A DNA stretch of 64,000 nt. Origin: Chitinophagaceae bacterium UBA4407 (GTDB lineage: Bacteria > Bacteroidota > Bacteroidia > Chitinophagales > Chitinophagaceae). The stretch spans positions 25,953 through 89,952 of the forward strand of contig DGQT01000068.1 of the NCBI GenBank assembly GCA_002390845.1, written 5' to 3'. How positions within the stretch are numbered: the stretch's first letter is position 1; each line of letters opens with the position of its first letter. This document shows positions 1-8,378 of this stretch, piece by piece. The translations under genes were made by a program, and so were the position numbers. The notes beneath the pieces are model-generated. The model was not told where the DNA came from. It saw only the letters and a program-made list of their open reading frames with translations, and ran no database searches.

Positions 1-25
1 GTGGTTACAGGTACACAACACACGG

Positions 26-52
26 CCCCTCACGAAAGTGAGGGGTTTTTTT
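26..52 (+). terminator. Intrinsic terminator of a gene lying before the window
   Basis: A perfect 8-bp stem (CCCCTCAC / GTGAGGGG) closes a GAAA tetraloop and is followed by seven T. This is a textbook rho-independent terminator on the + strand. The gene it ends lies upstream of position 1 and cannot be identified. Confidence 0.85.
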
Positions 53-70
53 ATGCACCCAAAAAGAAGC

Positions 71-363
71 ATTTTTATGCACCCGGCAGTTGAACATTTA
101 TGAAGCTGCAGTTGCGTCGCACACTTGAGCGTTCAGAAGAAGAGGCAACAAGGCAACAGGCAACAAGGCAATAAGTATTTCATCTTTCACTGTTCATTGT
201 TCACTGCTCATTGTTCACTGTTCATTGTTCACTGTTCAATTATATTCGTCAGCACAATACATGCCTTCGCTTCTATCTTCGCGTTGCTCAATAAAGCTAT
301 GGCAGCCGAAGTGTGCGACGCAACTAAAGATCCCCTCAGAACTAATGCCGGGTTCAAAAAAAT
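71..363. repeat. Dispersed inverted-repeat element, copy 1 (complete pair)
   Basis: The left arm starts in the T-rich run before CACCCGGCAG, passes TGAAGCTGCAG and carries the core TTGCGTCGCACACTTGAGC at 112-130. The right arm carries GAAGTGTGCGACGCAAC at 308-324 and ends GCCGGGTTCAAAAAA at 347-361. The interior is filled with short tandem repeats. It lies just downstream of the peroxiredoxin stop codon. Open frames here run through the repeat and look non-coding. Confidence 0.8.
143..241. repeat. Two short tandem arrays inside repeat element 1
   Basis: Positions 143-171 hold four tandem AGGCAAC(A) units (8, 7, 8 and 6 bp). Positions 186-241 hold four 14-bp units of the form TTCACTGTTCATTG, which are themselves two related heptamers. 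Together they fill most of the interior of the surrounding palindromic element. Confidence 0.85.
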
Positions 364-448
364 TCTCTTCACAATGCTTCGCTTGCACATAAAAAAACTC
401 CGATGCCTATATTCACCGGAGTTAACACTACTAGTACACATGAGAAAG

Positions 449-1087
449 CTAATCGATATTGGGTTGTGGTGTATAGCGCAAATAAGGCTTTACCACTTTT
501 ACGCCCTTTGGAAACTTTTTTATGGCATCTTCTGTACTTACGGCCGGCACTACAATGCAGTCTTCACCTGCTTTCCAGTCGGCGGGTGTTGCAACACTGT
601 AGTTTGATGTTAACTGCAACGAATCTACCACACGCAATACCTCGGTAAAATTTCTTCCGGTAGATGCGGGATAGGTAATCATTAATTTAACTGCTTTATC
701 GGGGCCAATTACAAACAGCGAACGTACTGTAGCGGTTAAAGATGCATTGGGATGAATCATATCGTATAATGTTGCAACGGTTCTGTCTTCGTCTGCAATT
801 AATGGAAACCCAACGGTTACATGCTGTGTTTCGTTGATATCTTTTACCCAGCTGTTGTGTTTATCGAGCGGGTCAATACTTACTGCCAAAACCTTCACAT
901 TACGCTTTGCAAACTCTTCCTGCAGCAAAGCAGTTTTGCCAAGTTCGGTTGTACAAACAGGCGTAAAATCGGCAGGGTGCGAAAACAAAATGCCCCAGCC
1001 ATCACCCAGATATTCGTAAAAATCTATATCTCCAATTGTGGTGCTTGCCTGAAAATTTGGCGCTTTATCGCCTAAACGTAAACTCAT
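449..1087 (-). CDS. 1-Cys peroxiredoxin (Prx6-type, AhpC/TSA family)
   Basis: Cytoplasmic thiol peroxidase that reduces hydrogen peroxide and organic hydroperoxides. The 212-residue product has the AhpC/TSA fold with the peroxidatic Cys45 in PVCTTELG. Its C-terminal half is characteristic of Prx6 enzymes (RSLFVIGPDK near the middle, then TPADWKAGEDC and KPYLRYTPQP at the end). Length matches the family, about 210-220 residues. I chose the ATG at 1087 (MSLRLGDKAPNF) because the frame extends 16 codons upstream without any family similarity. The gene is monocistronic, with repeat elements on both sides. The second Cys in GEDC is common in the family and need not be a resolving Cys. Confidence 0.92.
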   Translation of the reverse strand: MSLRLGDKAPNFQASTTIGDIDFYEYLGDGWGILFSHPADFTPVCTTELGKTALLQEEFAKRNVKVLAVSIDPLDKHNSWVKDINETQHVTVGFPLIADEDRTVATLYDMIHPNASLTATVRSLFVIGPDKAVKLMITYPASTGRNFTEVLRVVDSLQLTSNYSVATPADWKAGEDCIVVPAVSTEDAIKKFPKGVKVVKPYLRYTPQPNID

Positions 1088-1144
1088 AATAGATGTTTTT
1101 TTGGAAGACAAATATATCAATTCCCTACAAAACAAGTGGACTAA

Positions 1145-1235
1145 TTTTTTTGACCCGGACTGAAGATTATTTTATGATCGTTCCTTGCGTCGCACACTTG
1201 TGCTTTGGGAATTGAACGGAGCTTTCAACAGCCTG
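1145..1235. repeat. Dispersed repeat, solo left arm (copy 2)
   Basis: T-rich run, then GACCCGGAC, the core TTGCGTCGCACACTTGTGC at 1185-1203, and an arm end resembling TTGAACGGAGCTTTCAAC. No matching right arm is seen before dinB. It lies between the dinB stop and the peroxiredoxin start. Confidence 0.75.
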
Positions 1236-1286
1236 AAATTCAGCCTTACTTTATTCATTTTACATTTTTAATTATTCATTCTTAAT

Positions 1287-2453
1287 TTATTGCTGTTCAT
1301 TCTTCTTCACTGTTCTTGCTTTTTGTAATAAGCCTTTTCCAAATTTGTTTTTTACATCGTCAATTGCTTTGTAGAGGTTTGTTTTTTTAATGCCGTCATC
1401 AAACAAACTTCCCTGAACGGCATGATTGGTTAATTCGCTCAAACGAACACCCAACAATCGTATTGGCTTTCCTTTTCTATATAATTTATGAAAGAGGTCA
1501 ATTGCAACTGGTATCAATTCATCATCGCGAAAAGTATAATTGATTGTCGTTTGCCGCGATGTTGTTTCAAAATCAGGATAACGTATTTTTACTGCAATAC
1601 ATCCTGCAAGCTTTTCATCTTGTCGAAGTTCAAAAGCTATTTTTTCTGTCATGCGAACCAGTTCGCTTAACAGAAATTCCATATCTGTTTTATTCTCTTC
1701 AAAAGTGTTTTCTGTAGAAATTGATTTAGCTTCATGATAAGGGTGTACTTCATTAAAATGCAGGCCATGCGATTTGCTCCAGAGATCAACGCCCCATTTA
1801 CCCAAACGTTTTTCTAATTCCTCAACAGTATGCTTATTAATATCACCGATCAGGTTTATGCCCATTTCTTTGAGCGTAATAAAAGTATGCTCTCCTACCC
1901 CCGGAATTTTATTGACTGGAAGCGGTGCCAAAAATTCCCGTTCCATCCCCGGCTGAACAAAAATATAGCCGTTGGGTTTGGCTTCATCCGTAGCAATCTT
2001 GGCAATCATTTTATTGGTAGCCAGTGCAAAAGAAATGGGCAGTTTGGTTTCATCAATAATTTCCTGGCGCAAATCAATCACCCACTGAAACACATCAAAA
2101 TATTTATCCATGCCGGTAAGATCAAGATAAAATTCATCAATACTGGCCTTCTCAAACAACGGTGCCTTAGCTGCAATAATATTGGTAACCCAACGCGAAA
2201 ACCTGCTGTATTCACCACGGGTACCCCGCACAATAATTGCCTGCGGACAAAGCTGCATGGCTTTTTTCATTGGCATGGCAGAATGAATACCAAACTTTCG
2301 TGCTGCATAGCTGCAAGCCGCCACCACGCCACGTTCCGCGCTGCCGCCAACCAATACAGGCTTATCTTTCAGCGATGGATCGTTTAATACTTCCACACTT
2401 ACAAAAAAAGAATCCAAATCAAAATGGGCAATATAACGTTGCGGTTTATTCAT
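1287..2453 (-). CDS. dinB: DNA polymerase IV (Y-family translesion polymerase)
   Basis: Error-prone polymerase for translesion synthesis, acting at stalled forks. The 388-residue product starts MNKPQRYIAHFDLDSFFVSVE, which contains the first catalytic Asp and the steric-gate Phe region of the palm. It continues with a YAARKFGIHSAMP finger motif and the second catalytic site KASIDEFYLDLTG. A helix-hairpin-helix thumb (IPGVGEHTF) and a little-finger domain follow, giving normal full length. No LexA-type operator was recognised upstream. The gene stands alone on the minus strand. Confident family call. Confidence 0.95.
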   Translation of the reverse strand: MNKPQRYIAHFDLDSFFVSVEVLNDPSLKDKPVLVGGSAERGVVAACSYAARKFGIHSAMPMKKAMQLCPQAIIVRGTRGEYSRFSRWVTNIIAAKAPLFEKASIDEFYLDLTGMDKYFDVFQWVIDLRQEIIDETKLPISFALATNKMIAKIATDEAKPNGYIFVQPGMEREFLAPLPVNKIPGVGEHTFITLKEMGINLIGDINKHTVEELEKRLGKWGVDLWSKSHGLHFNEVHPYHEAKSISTENTFEENKTDMEFLLSELVRMTEKIAFELRQDEKLAGCIAVKIRYPDFETTSRQTTINYTFRDDELIPVAIDLFHKLYRKGKPIRLLGVRLSELTNHAVQGSLFDDGIKKTNLYKAIDDVKNKFGKGLLQKARTVKKNEQQ

Positions 2454-2636
2454 TACTCCTGCTAAGGTAGAAAAGATATTTTTTAGACGGGCAACTGTAT
2501 ATCACTAAGAGTTCAAAAGCTGCTGAGCATATTCGTAAGAATTAAAAGCCATTTCGCCAATAGCATTCCATTCCTTACCTTGTATTCAATATTTTACCAT
2601 CAGGTTTCAGAACATCAATCATTAACGGATCCACCT

Positions 2637-4478
2637 TTGAAATTCAATTTCAAAAATATCATATGCCTTTGCGTTTATGCAACATCAAATGTTTTTCTTT
2701 TAGTCAGTTGTTCGCAAGGCAATAATGCTACCTTGATTATTAATACTTCGTCAAAAGATACCTCTGCTGTTGTTGCTTTATTAAATAAGGCAGACAGCTT
2801 TAAATTAAATAATAACGACTCCTTTTTCTATTACTCCACGGCAGCACTGCAGGCTTCGGAGGCCATTGGGTTTAAAGCGGGGATCGCAAAATCTACAAAA
2901 AATAAAGCGTCTTATTACCAAACAAAAGGAGAATATGACAAATCTTTGGTTCTCTTTTTTAAAGCAATTAATTTATTTGATAGCCTTGATCTTACTGAAG
3001 ATATGATTCGCACAGAAGTGAAAGTTGCGGATACTTATAAGCGAATGGGCGGCGAAAAAGGAACCACAGAATACTTAAATAAGGGATTATCGCTTGCCAT
3101 ACAGGCAGAAAAGCATGCCCAAAAAGAAAACCTGGTTTCGTGCATTGCTGAAAGTGAAAATGAGCAGGCAATCATTTTGCGTGATTTAAGTGCTGCGCCA
3201 GGTAAAGAAGCATTGCTGGATTCTGCTTTTTTATTATACAAAAAAGCGATTCTTTTACTTGAACAGAGTAGCGATAAAAACAAACTGCTTGCAAAATTGT
3301 GCAATAATATCAGCCAGGTATATATTGAACGCCTGAAAGATTATCCTAAAGCTGAAGATGCACTTAACAAAGCAATAACCCTTAATGAAAAGAATAATGA
3401 CCTTAATGGCATTACATTCAACTATGCCAATATTTCAAACTTGTATTTAGCAAAAGGCGATCTGCCAAAGGCAAAAGAATATGCTTTAAAAATGCTGGCA
3501 TTATCTGCTGCTTTAAATGAACCACACAGGTTGTTAAATGCATACGAACACAACATCATTATAAACAAGCAACTAAAGTTGTACGATTCTGCGCTGTATT
3601 ACACGGAGTTGCGGGATGCCATATCTGATTCGCTTACCAATACCACCAAAACTGCCCAGGTTGCAGATATGCAAACCAAATACGAAACGGGCAAAAAAGA
3701 AGCACAGATAGATCAACTGAACAAAGAAGGCGAGATACAAAACCGTAGAACCGCCTGGGCCATTGGCGTGGGGCTTGTATTGTTACTGGCATTAAGTATC
3801 ACAGCCTGGTTTTACAGGCGGCAGCAAAAACAAAAAGCATTGATCGCAGAACAGTCTGCACGGTTGCAGTGGATGATGAAAGAACTGCACCACCGTGTAA
3901 AAAATAATTTACAAATCGTTTCCAGTTTATTGAACCTGCAATCGTACCGGTTAAAAGATGGGGAAACAATCGCTGCATTAAAAGAAAGCCAGTTACGGGT
4001 ACAGGCCATGAGCCTGATACACCAGCGTTTGTACCAGGCAGAAGATGTTTCACTGGTGAATTTTAAACTCTACATCAGCGACCTGATAGAAACATTGATG
4101 AACGCTTATGGCTATACAGCAGATGACTTTGACCTTGATATAAATATCGATACAGAATTACTCGATGTGGATACGGTTTTGCCCATGGGCCTGATGGTAA
4201 ACGAAATCATCACCAACTCTTTTAAATATGCTTTCAATAAAGAAGACCGGCCCTTACTGCGCATTCAGTTGCACAACAATAACCAGCAACTTCAATTAGA
4301 AATTGCAGATAACGGTCCCGGTATGCTCATCGAAAATAATAAATACCAAAGCAAAGGTTTTGGCAAGAACCTGATAGATGCACTGGTAAAACAATTGCGG
4401 GCCAACTATACCCTCAGTGGTATCAATGGAACTTCCTATATTTTTACCATTCCGTACAACAAAGAAAAAGTAGCTTAA
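2637..4478 (+). CDS. Lipoprotein-anchored TPR sensor histidine kinase (HisKA_2 type)
   Basis: Sensor kinase of a two-component system. No in-frame ATG exists near the front. The TTG at 2637 gives a convincing lipoprotein signal: a basic start (KFNFKN), a hydrophobic stretch and the lipobox LVSC, so I use it rather than the TTG at 2580. After it come TPR-like helical repeats to about residue 350, a transmembrane helix at about 373-395, a HisKA_2 phosphoacceptor segment ELHHRVKNNLQ at about 415, and an HATPase_c domain (N box NEIITNSFKYAF, then ADNGPGM and GFGKNL). The regulator gene follows 2 bp after the stop, so the two are surely co-transcribed. The input signal is unknown. A sequencing error near the start is an alternative to TTG initiation. 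Confidence 0.88.
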   Translation: MKFNFKNIICLCVYATSNVFLLVSCSQGNNATLIINTSSKDTSAVVALLNKADSFKLNNNDSFFYYSTAALQASEAIGFKAGIAKSTKNKASYYQTKGEYDKSLVLFFKAINLFDSLDLTEDMIRTEVKVADTYKRMGGEKGTTEYLNKGLSLAIQAEKHAQKENLVSCIAESENEQAIILRDLSAAPGKEALLDSAFLLYKKAILLLEQSSDKNKLLAKLCNNISQVYIERLKDYPKAEDALNKAITLNEKNNDLNGITFNYANISNLYLAKGDLPKAKEYALKMLALSAALNEPHRLLNAYEHNIIINKQLKLYDSALYYTELRDAISDSLTNTTKTAQVADMQTKYETGKKEAQIDQLNKEGEIQNRRTAWAIGVGLVLLLALSITAWFYRRQQKQKALIAEQSARLQWMMKELHHRVKNNLQIVSSLLNLQSYRLKDGETIAALKESQLRVQAMSLIHQRLYQAEDVSLVNFKLYISDLIETLMNAYGYTADDFDLDINIDTELLDVDTVLPMGLMVNEIITNSFKYAFNKEDRPLLRIQLHNNNQQLQLEIADNGPGMLIENNKYQSKGFGKNLIDALVKQLRANYTLSGINGTSYIFTIPYNKEKVA

Positions 4479-4480
4479 TT

Positions 4481-5263
4481 ATGACAGAGCAGGTAAACGT
4501 ACTGATCGTAGAAGATGAATCAATTGTTGCCATGGACCTCTCCATGGGCCTTGAGTTAGATGGCTATCATGTAGTGGGCATCGCCGATAATTTTACCGAG
4601 GCCATAGATCTTTACACCAACAATCCAGTAGATATTTTACTCATGGATATCCACATACACGGCAGTAAAGATGGCGTTGAAACTGCAACCGCACTAAAGA
4701 AAATAAAAGATATACCGCTTATTTACCTCACCGCATTTACCGATGCAAAAACCATTGAAAGAGTAAAGCATACCAATCCTTCCGCCTTTCTTACCAAACC
4801 TTATAACATAGACAATGTGCGCATTGCCATAGACCTGGCCATTCACCATTTTGCACAAACAAAAACGGTAGGGCAAACGGCAAAAGTGCTGCCGCTCCAT
4901 CAGCAAAACCTGGTAGATAAAAACCCGGAGAAAGAACAGTTGCTGCAAATGAATGATTATATTTTTATAAAGCAGAATTACCGCTTTGTAAAATTCAAAC
5001 TCGCCGAAATACTCTTTGCCGAATCAGAAAACAATTATGTAAACATCGTTACCAAAACGCAAAAAATCTCGCTGCGCCTTTCATTGGCCGATATGTTGGA
5101 ACGTATTCAGTTTACACCGCTTACCCGCATACACCGCTCCTTCGCCATAAACATTAATGAAATCAGTTCCTTCGACGATCAGTTCATTAAAATTGATAAA
5201 CACGAAATACCACTCGGCCGCAACTATAAAGAAGCCTTCTTTAACGGCTTTAACCTGCGGTAA
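4481..5263 (+). CDS. LytTR-family response regulator, partner of the preceding kinase
   Basis: A receiver domain occupies residues 1-125: acidic pocket EDE at 11-13, phospho-acceptor Asp56 in LLMDIHI, switch Thr in YLTAF and Lys in TKPY. A linker follows, then a LytTR DNA-binding domain at about 155-260 (FAESENNYVNI, then RIHRSFAININEI). It starts 2 bp after the kinase gene. LytTR proteins usually bind paired direct repeats spaced about two helical turns apart. Three 21-bp direct repeats lie 3 kb downstream at 8239-8301, but no link is shown. Transcriptional regulator of unknown regulon. Confidence 0.93.
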   Translation: MTEQVNVLIVEDESIVAMDLSMGLELDGYHVVGIADNFTEAIDLYTNNPVDILLMDIHIHGSKDGVETATALKKIKDIPLIYLTAFTDAKTIERVKHTNPSAFLTKPYNIDNVRIAIDLAIHHFAQTKTVGQTAKVLPLHQQNLVDKNPEKEQLLQMNDYIFIKQNYRFVKFKLAEILFAESENNYVNIVTKTQKISLRLSLADMLERIQFTPLTRIHRSFAININEISSFDDQFIKIDKHEIPLGRNYKEAFFNGFNLR

Positions 5264-5278
5264 TTTTAATACAATATT

Positions 5279-5541
5279 TATGAGCCCGGCTTACGGTACA
5301 TTGTGAAGCGTTCCTTGCGTCGCACACTTGTACTGCTGAAGCAATGATCGGCATTCGGCGAGGAGCTACTCACCTCGTCATTTCGAAGGAGGCACGACTG
5401 AGAAATCTCATTCCTATTGCAACAGATTTCTCCCTACGATCGAAATGATGAGGGAGTGCACATTGATGCCACGCAATACAACCGAACAAGAGTGCGACGC
5501 AACAAAAGCTTAATTAATAACCCAATGCCCGGCCCAAAAAA
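5279..5541. repeat. Dispersed inverted-repeat element, copy 3 (complete pair)
   Basis: The left arm begins TGAGCCCGGC, with core TTGCGTCGCACACTTGTAC at 5315-5333. The right core ACAAGAGTGCGACGCAA is at 5486-5502, and the arm ends GCCCGGCCCAAAAAA at 5527-5541. The interior contains a second, nested inverted repeat (5373-5453). It is a close direct copy of the element at 7871-8195, and the two bracket the kinase gene 5616-7844. It fills most of the 352-bp gap. Confidence 0.85.
5373..5453. repeat. Nested inverted repeat (CGTCATTTCGA type)
   Basis: The outer stem CCTCGTCATTTCGA pairs with TCGAAATGATGAGG with one mismatch. Inside it lie GAGAAATCT and AGATTTCTC. From memory, sequences of this kind (GTCATTTCGA ... 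GAGAAATCT) are widespread in Bacteroidota genomes. Here it sits inside another repeat, and a second copy lies at about 8014-8107. Confidence 0.75.
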
Positions 5542-5615
5542 GAATTTCAAAAAATAGATTTAAAAGCGTAAAACCAAACAGCAAGCAGTACATTTAACAG
5601 GCAACGGACTATTGT

Positions 5616-7844
5616 ATGAAAAGAAACAGGTACATACATTTTAAACTGGCTCTCTCATTGCTTTTGTTTTCGCATTTTGCTTTTGCCCAGTCACCGGCAA
5701 ACAGCCTGCTGGAAGCAAGGCTGAACAGTGCTGCAACCCAGGCTCAGAAGCTGCCCATATTGCTGGCACTTTGCAAAAGCTATCTGCTCACAGACCTTTC
5801 AAAAGCAAATGACTATGGAAAAGAAGCATTGGCCACTGCAGAGCAACTTAAAGACGACAGGAGTAAAATTGAAATCCTTAAAAATTTAATCAACTGCGGC
5901 CTGCCATTGAATGAATATGATGCCTGTATCGGCTGGATGCAGGAAGGTTTAAAAATGAGTAAGGCACTGGCAGACCAAAAAAGTGAATGCGATTTTCTTT
6001 TCCTCGCCGGTATGGTGTACCATAAGAGAGACGAGGACTCGCTTACACTGCAAAGTTTTGAAAAGGCACTAACACTAAGCCAGCAGATTAAATACCCGGA
6101 AGGCGAAGGAAATGCTTTAAAAGGCCTTGGGCATTTCTACGAAAAAGCGGGGGAAAAAGAAAGATCAAGAAAATATTTTAATGAGGCTTTGCCAATAGCA
6201 CAAAAAACAGGATATGCCGAATTACAAATAACTACGCTTATTGGTTTGGGTTCATCTTACTTAATAGAGGGCGACCATAATAAAGCATTGGAATATTATA
6301 TTCAGGCGGCAACAAAAGCCACAGATGCCGGCAACCTGAATAAGCTTACCGAAGCATACGGCAATATGTCAATAGTATATAAAGACATTGGCGAGAAAGA
6401 AAAAGCCATTGAACAAAATCTTAAAGTTTTGGAGCTTTGCAAAACAACCAAAAACAAAACGATTGAAGGGTTGCAATACGATAACATGGCAAACTGCTAC
6501 AACGAGTTGGGCAAGTACAATGAAGCCATGAAGTACGCCCAAAAAAGTTTAGCCACACGGCAGCAGATTAACGACCCCAAATTAATTTGCTATTCCTATA
6601 TTACCATAGCCCAGGTTTATAAAAGCAAAGAAGATTTACCCAGCGCATTGGCCTATTACAATAAAGGGCTGGCCATTGGCGAAAAAATAGGGCATAAGGT
6701 TTTAGTGGGCAGAACCAATATTGAAATAGGCGATGTTTTGTTGCGGATGAACAGGCCGCAGGAGGCGAAACCACATTTGCTTTTAGCTATTAAAAAATTA
6801 GATTCCACGGGCTCACTAAAACCCCAGGTTACTGCCTATGAATTACTGGCCGAAGCCTGTTTCCGCAGCAATGAACCGGCAAAAGCTTACAGGTATCTGC
6901 AAAAACATATTGCCATAAAAGACAGCCTGACGGATGACGAGCGTAACCGCGAATTATCAAGAATGGAAGTGCAGTTTGAAACCAAAGAAAAAGAAGGCCA
7001 GATCACTTCACTGCAAAAACAATCGGGTTTGCAAACGGCACTGTTGCAAAAAAACACACAGTTAAATACCTGGTATGTTATTGGCCTTATTTTGTTGTGC
7101 CTGCTGGCTTTTTTGTTCTATAACCGCTCCCGTTTAAAACAAAAAAACAATCAGCTGCTGTTGGCAAAGAATAAAGAAATTGAAGAAAAAAGTATTCTGA
7201 TCGAAAAATCGTTGGCAGAAAAGGAAACGCTGTTAAGAGAAATTCACCACCGCGTAAAAAACAACCTGCAGATCATCTCCAGTTTGCTAAACATACAGTC
7301 AGCCCATATTACCGACGAAAATGTGCTCTCCTCCATACACGAAGGCCAAAGCCGTGTGCAGGCCATGAGCCTTATTCACCAAAACCTTTACCAGTCTGAG
7401 CATTTAAACAAAGTGGATATTGCCAGTTACCTGCAGCAACTTTCAGATTATCTTTCAGATATGTTTTCGGGCCAAAACAAATTGGTAAACGTTACGGTAA
7501 GTGCCGCCAATATTAATTTCGATCTTGATACGGCCATACCACTTGGTTTAATAGTAAACGAACTGGTATCTAACGCCTACAAGTATGCCTTCGACAAAAA
7601 CACCGCCGGCAATATTTCCATAACCATAAAGTTCATCAGCAATACCGACTACGAGCTTCAGGTTCGCGACAATGGCAAAGGCCTTTCTAATGGCTTTAAC
7701 CCCGAAAACACAAATTCCCTCGGCCTTAAACTGGTAAAAATATTAAGCCGCCAGTTGCGGGGCAGTTTCTCCATGCAATCTCAGGAAGGCGCAGTGGCCA
7801 TTGTAAAATTTAAAGATGTGAGGGCAGCAGATGCCGCTGCATAA
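5616..7844 (+). CDS. Periplasmic-TPR sensor histidine kinase (HisKA_2 type)
   Basis: Second TPR kinase of the region, 742 residues. It has a Sec signal peptide ending HFAFA-Q at about 24, many TPR units over about 60-440, one transmembrane helix (TWYVIGLILLCLLAFLFY) at about 487-505, and a short coiled coil. The HisKA_2 motif EIHHRVKNNLQ has His544/545, and an HATPase_c domain carries NELVSNAYKYAF, VRDNGKGL and SLGLKL. It is clearly related to the kinase at 2637 but lacks the lipobox. No regulator gene is adjacent downstream; it may signal to the LytTR regulator at 4481 or to a distant partner. Near-identical repeat elements flank it in direct order. Confidence 0.92.
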   Translation: MKRNRYIHFKLALSLLLFSHFAFAQSPANSLLEARLNSAATQAQKLPILLALCKSYLLTDLSKANDYGKEALATAEQLKDDRSKIEILKNLINCGLPLNEYDACIGWMQEGLKMSKALADQKSECDFLFLAGMVYHKRDEDSLTLQSFEKALTLSQQIKYPEGEGNALKGLGHFYEKAGEKERSRKYFNEALPIAQKTGYAELQITTLIGLGSSYLIEGDHNKALEYYIQAATKATDAGNLNKLTEAYGNMSIVYKDIGEKEKAIEQNLKVLELCKTTKNKTIEGLQYDNMANCYNELGKYNEAMKYAQKSLATRQQINDPKLICYSYITIAQVYKSKEDLPSALAYYNKGLAIGEKIGHKVLVGRTNIEIGDVLLRMNRPQEAKPHLLLAIKKLDSTGSLKPQVTAYELLAEACFRSNEPAKAYRYLQKHIAIKDSLTDDERNRELSRMEVQFETKEKEGQITSLQKQSGLQTALLQKNTQLNTWYVIGLILLCLLAFLFYNRSRLKQKNNQLLLAKNKEIEEKSILIEKSLAEKETLLREIHHRVKNNLQIISSLLNIQSAHITDENVLSSIHEGQSRVQAMSLIHQNLYQSEHLNKVDIASYLQQLSDYLSDMFSGQNKLVNVTVSAANINFDLDTAIPLGLIVNELVSNAYKYAFDKNTAGNISITIKFISNTDYELQVRDNGKGLSNGFNPENTNSLGLKLVKILSRQLRGSFSMQSQEGAVAIVKFKDVRAADAAA

Positions 7845-7870
7845 TTGAAAAAAATTTGCTGGGTAAAGTG

Positions 7871-8195
7871 TTTTTTTATTGGCCCGGCTTAGGGTTCATT
7901 GTTAAGCGTTCCTTGCGCCTGCCCCGACGAGCGAAGCGGAACTCGGGGTCGCACTCTTGTACGACTGGAGCAATGATCGGCATTCGACGAGGAGCTACTC
8001 ACCCCGTCATTTCGAATACCCCACCCGGCATTTCGAAGGAGGCACGACTGAGAAATCTCTTTCTTATTGCGGCAGATTTCTCGTTGCGGTCGAAATGAAC
8101 GTAGGGTAGTGCGCATTGATGCCACACAATACAACCGTACAGGTGTGCGACGCAACTGAAGCTTGATTTATAACCCATTGCCCGGCCCAAAAAAA
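7871..8195. repeat. Dispersed inverted-repeat element, copy 4 (complete, with insertion)
   Basis: Left arm from TTATTGGCCCGGCTT. The core is split: TTGCG (7913-7917), then a 31-bp GC-rich insert at 7918-7948 with CCCCGA/TCGGGG ends, then TCGCACTCTTGTAC. The right core GTACAGGTGTGCGACGCAA is at 8137-8155 and the end GCCCGGCCCAAAAAAA is at 8180-8195. A nested CGTCATTTCG repeat lies inside, carrying an extra 21 bp compared with copy 3. Confidence 0.85.
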
Positions 8196-8238
8196 TATTC
8201 CATGTCTTTTTTCGCCCATCTATAACCGGGTAAAAAAA

Positions 8239-8301
8239 CGTTCACATACAAACTTCTGTCGTTTACATACAAAGTTCTGCTGTTTACATACAAACCCCGT
8301 G
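8239..8301. promoter_or_regulatory. Three 21-bp direct repeats (candidate operator iterons)
   Basis: Three adjacent copies of CGTTTACATACAAA plus a variable 7-bp tail start at 8239, 8260 and 8281, exactly 21 bp apart and about 80 bp before the giant surface-protein gene. Identical spacing near two helical turns puts the sites on one face of the DNA. That suits a regulator that binds direct repeats, such as a LytTR protein. The sites match the usual LytTR consensus only partly, so the binder is unassigned. Confidence 0.6.
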
Positions 8302-8378
8302 GAGGCTTTTATGGGTAATTTATTTTTATACCCACTGTTCACTTTGGCAACTGTCGTTTAAAAATAAAAACCAGTTTT

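Noticed and set aside
125..648. Open frames across the first repeat element on the + strand
   Set aside because: They run through tandem repeats and the repeat arms and then lie antisense to the peroxiredoxin gene. The low-complexity translation has no family.
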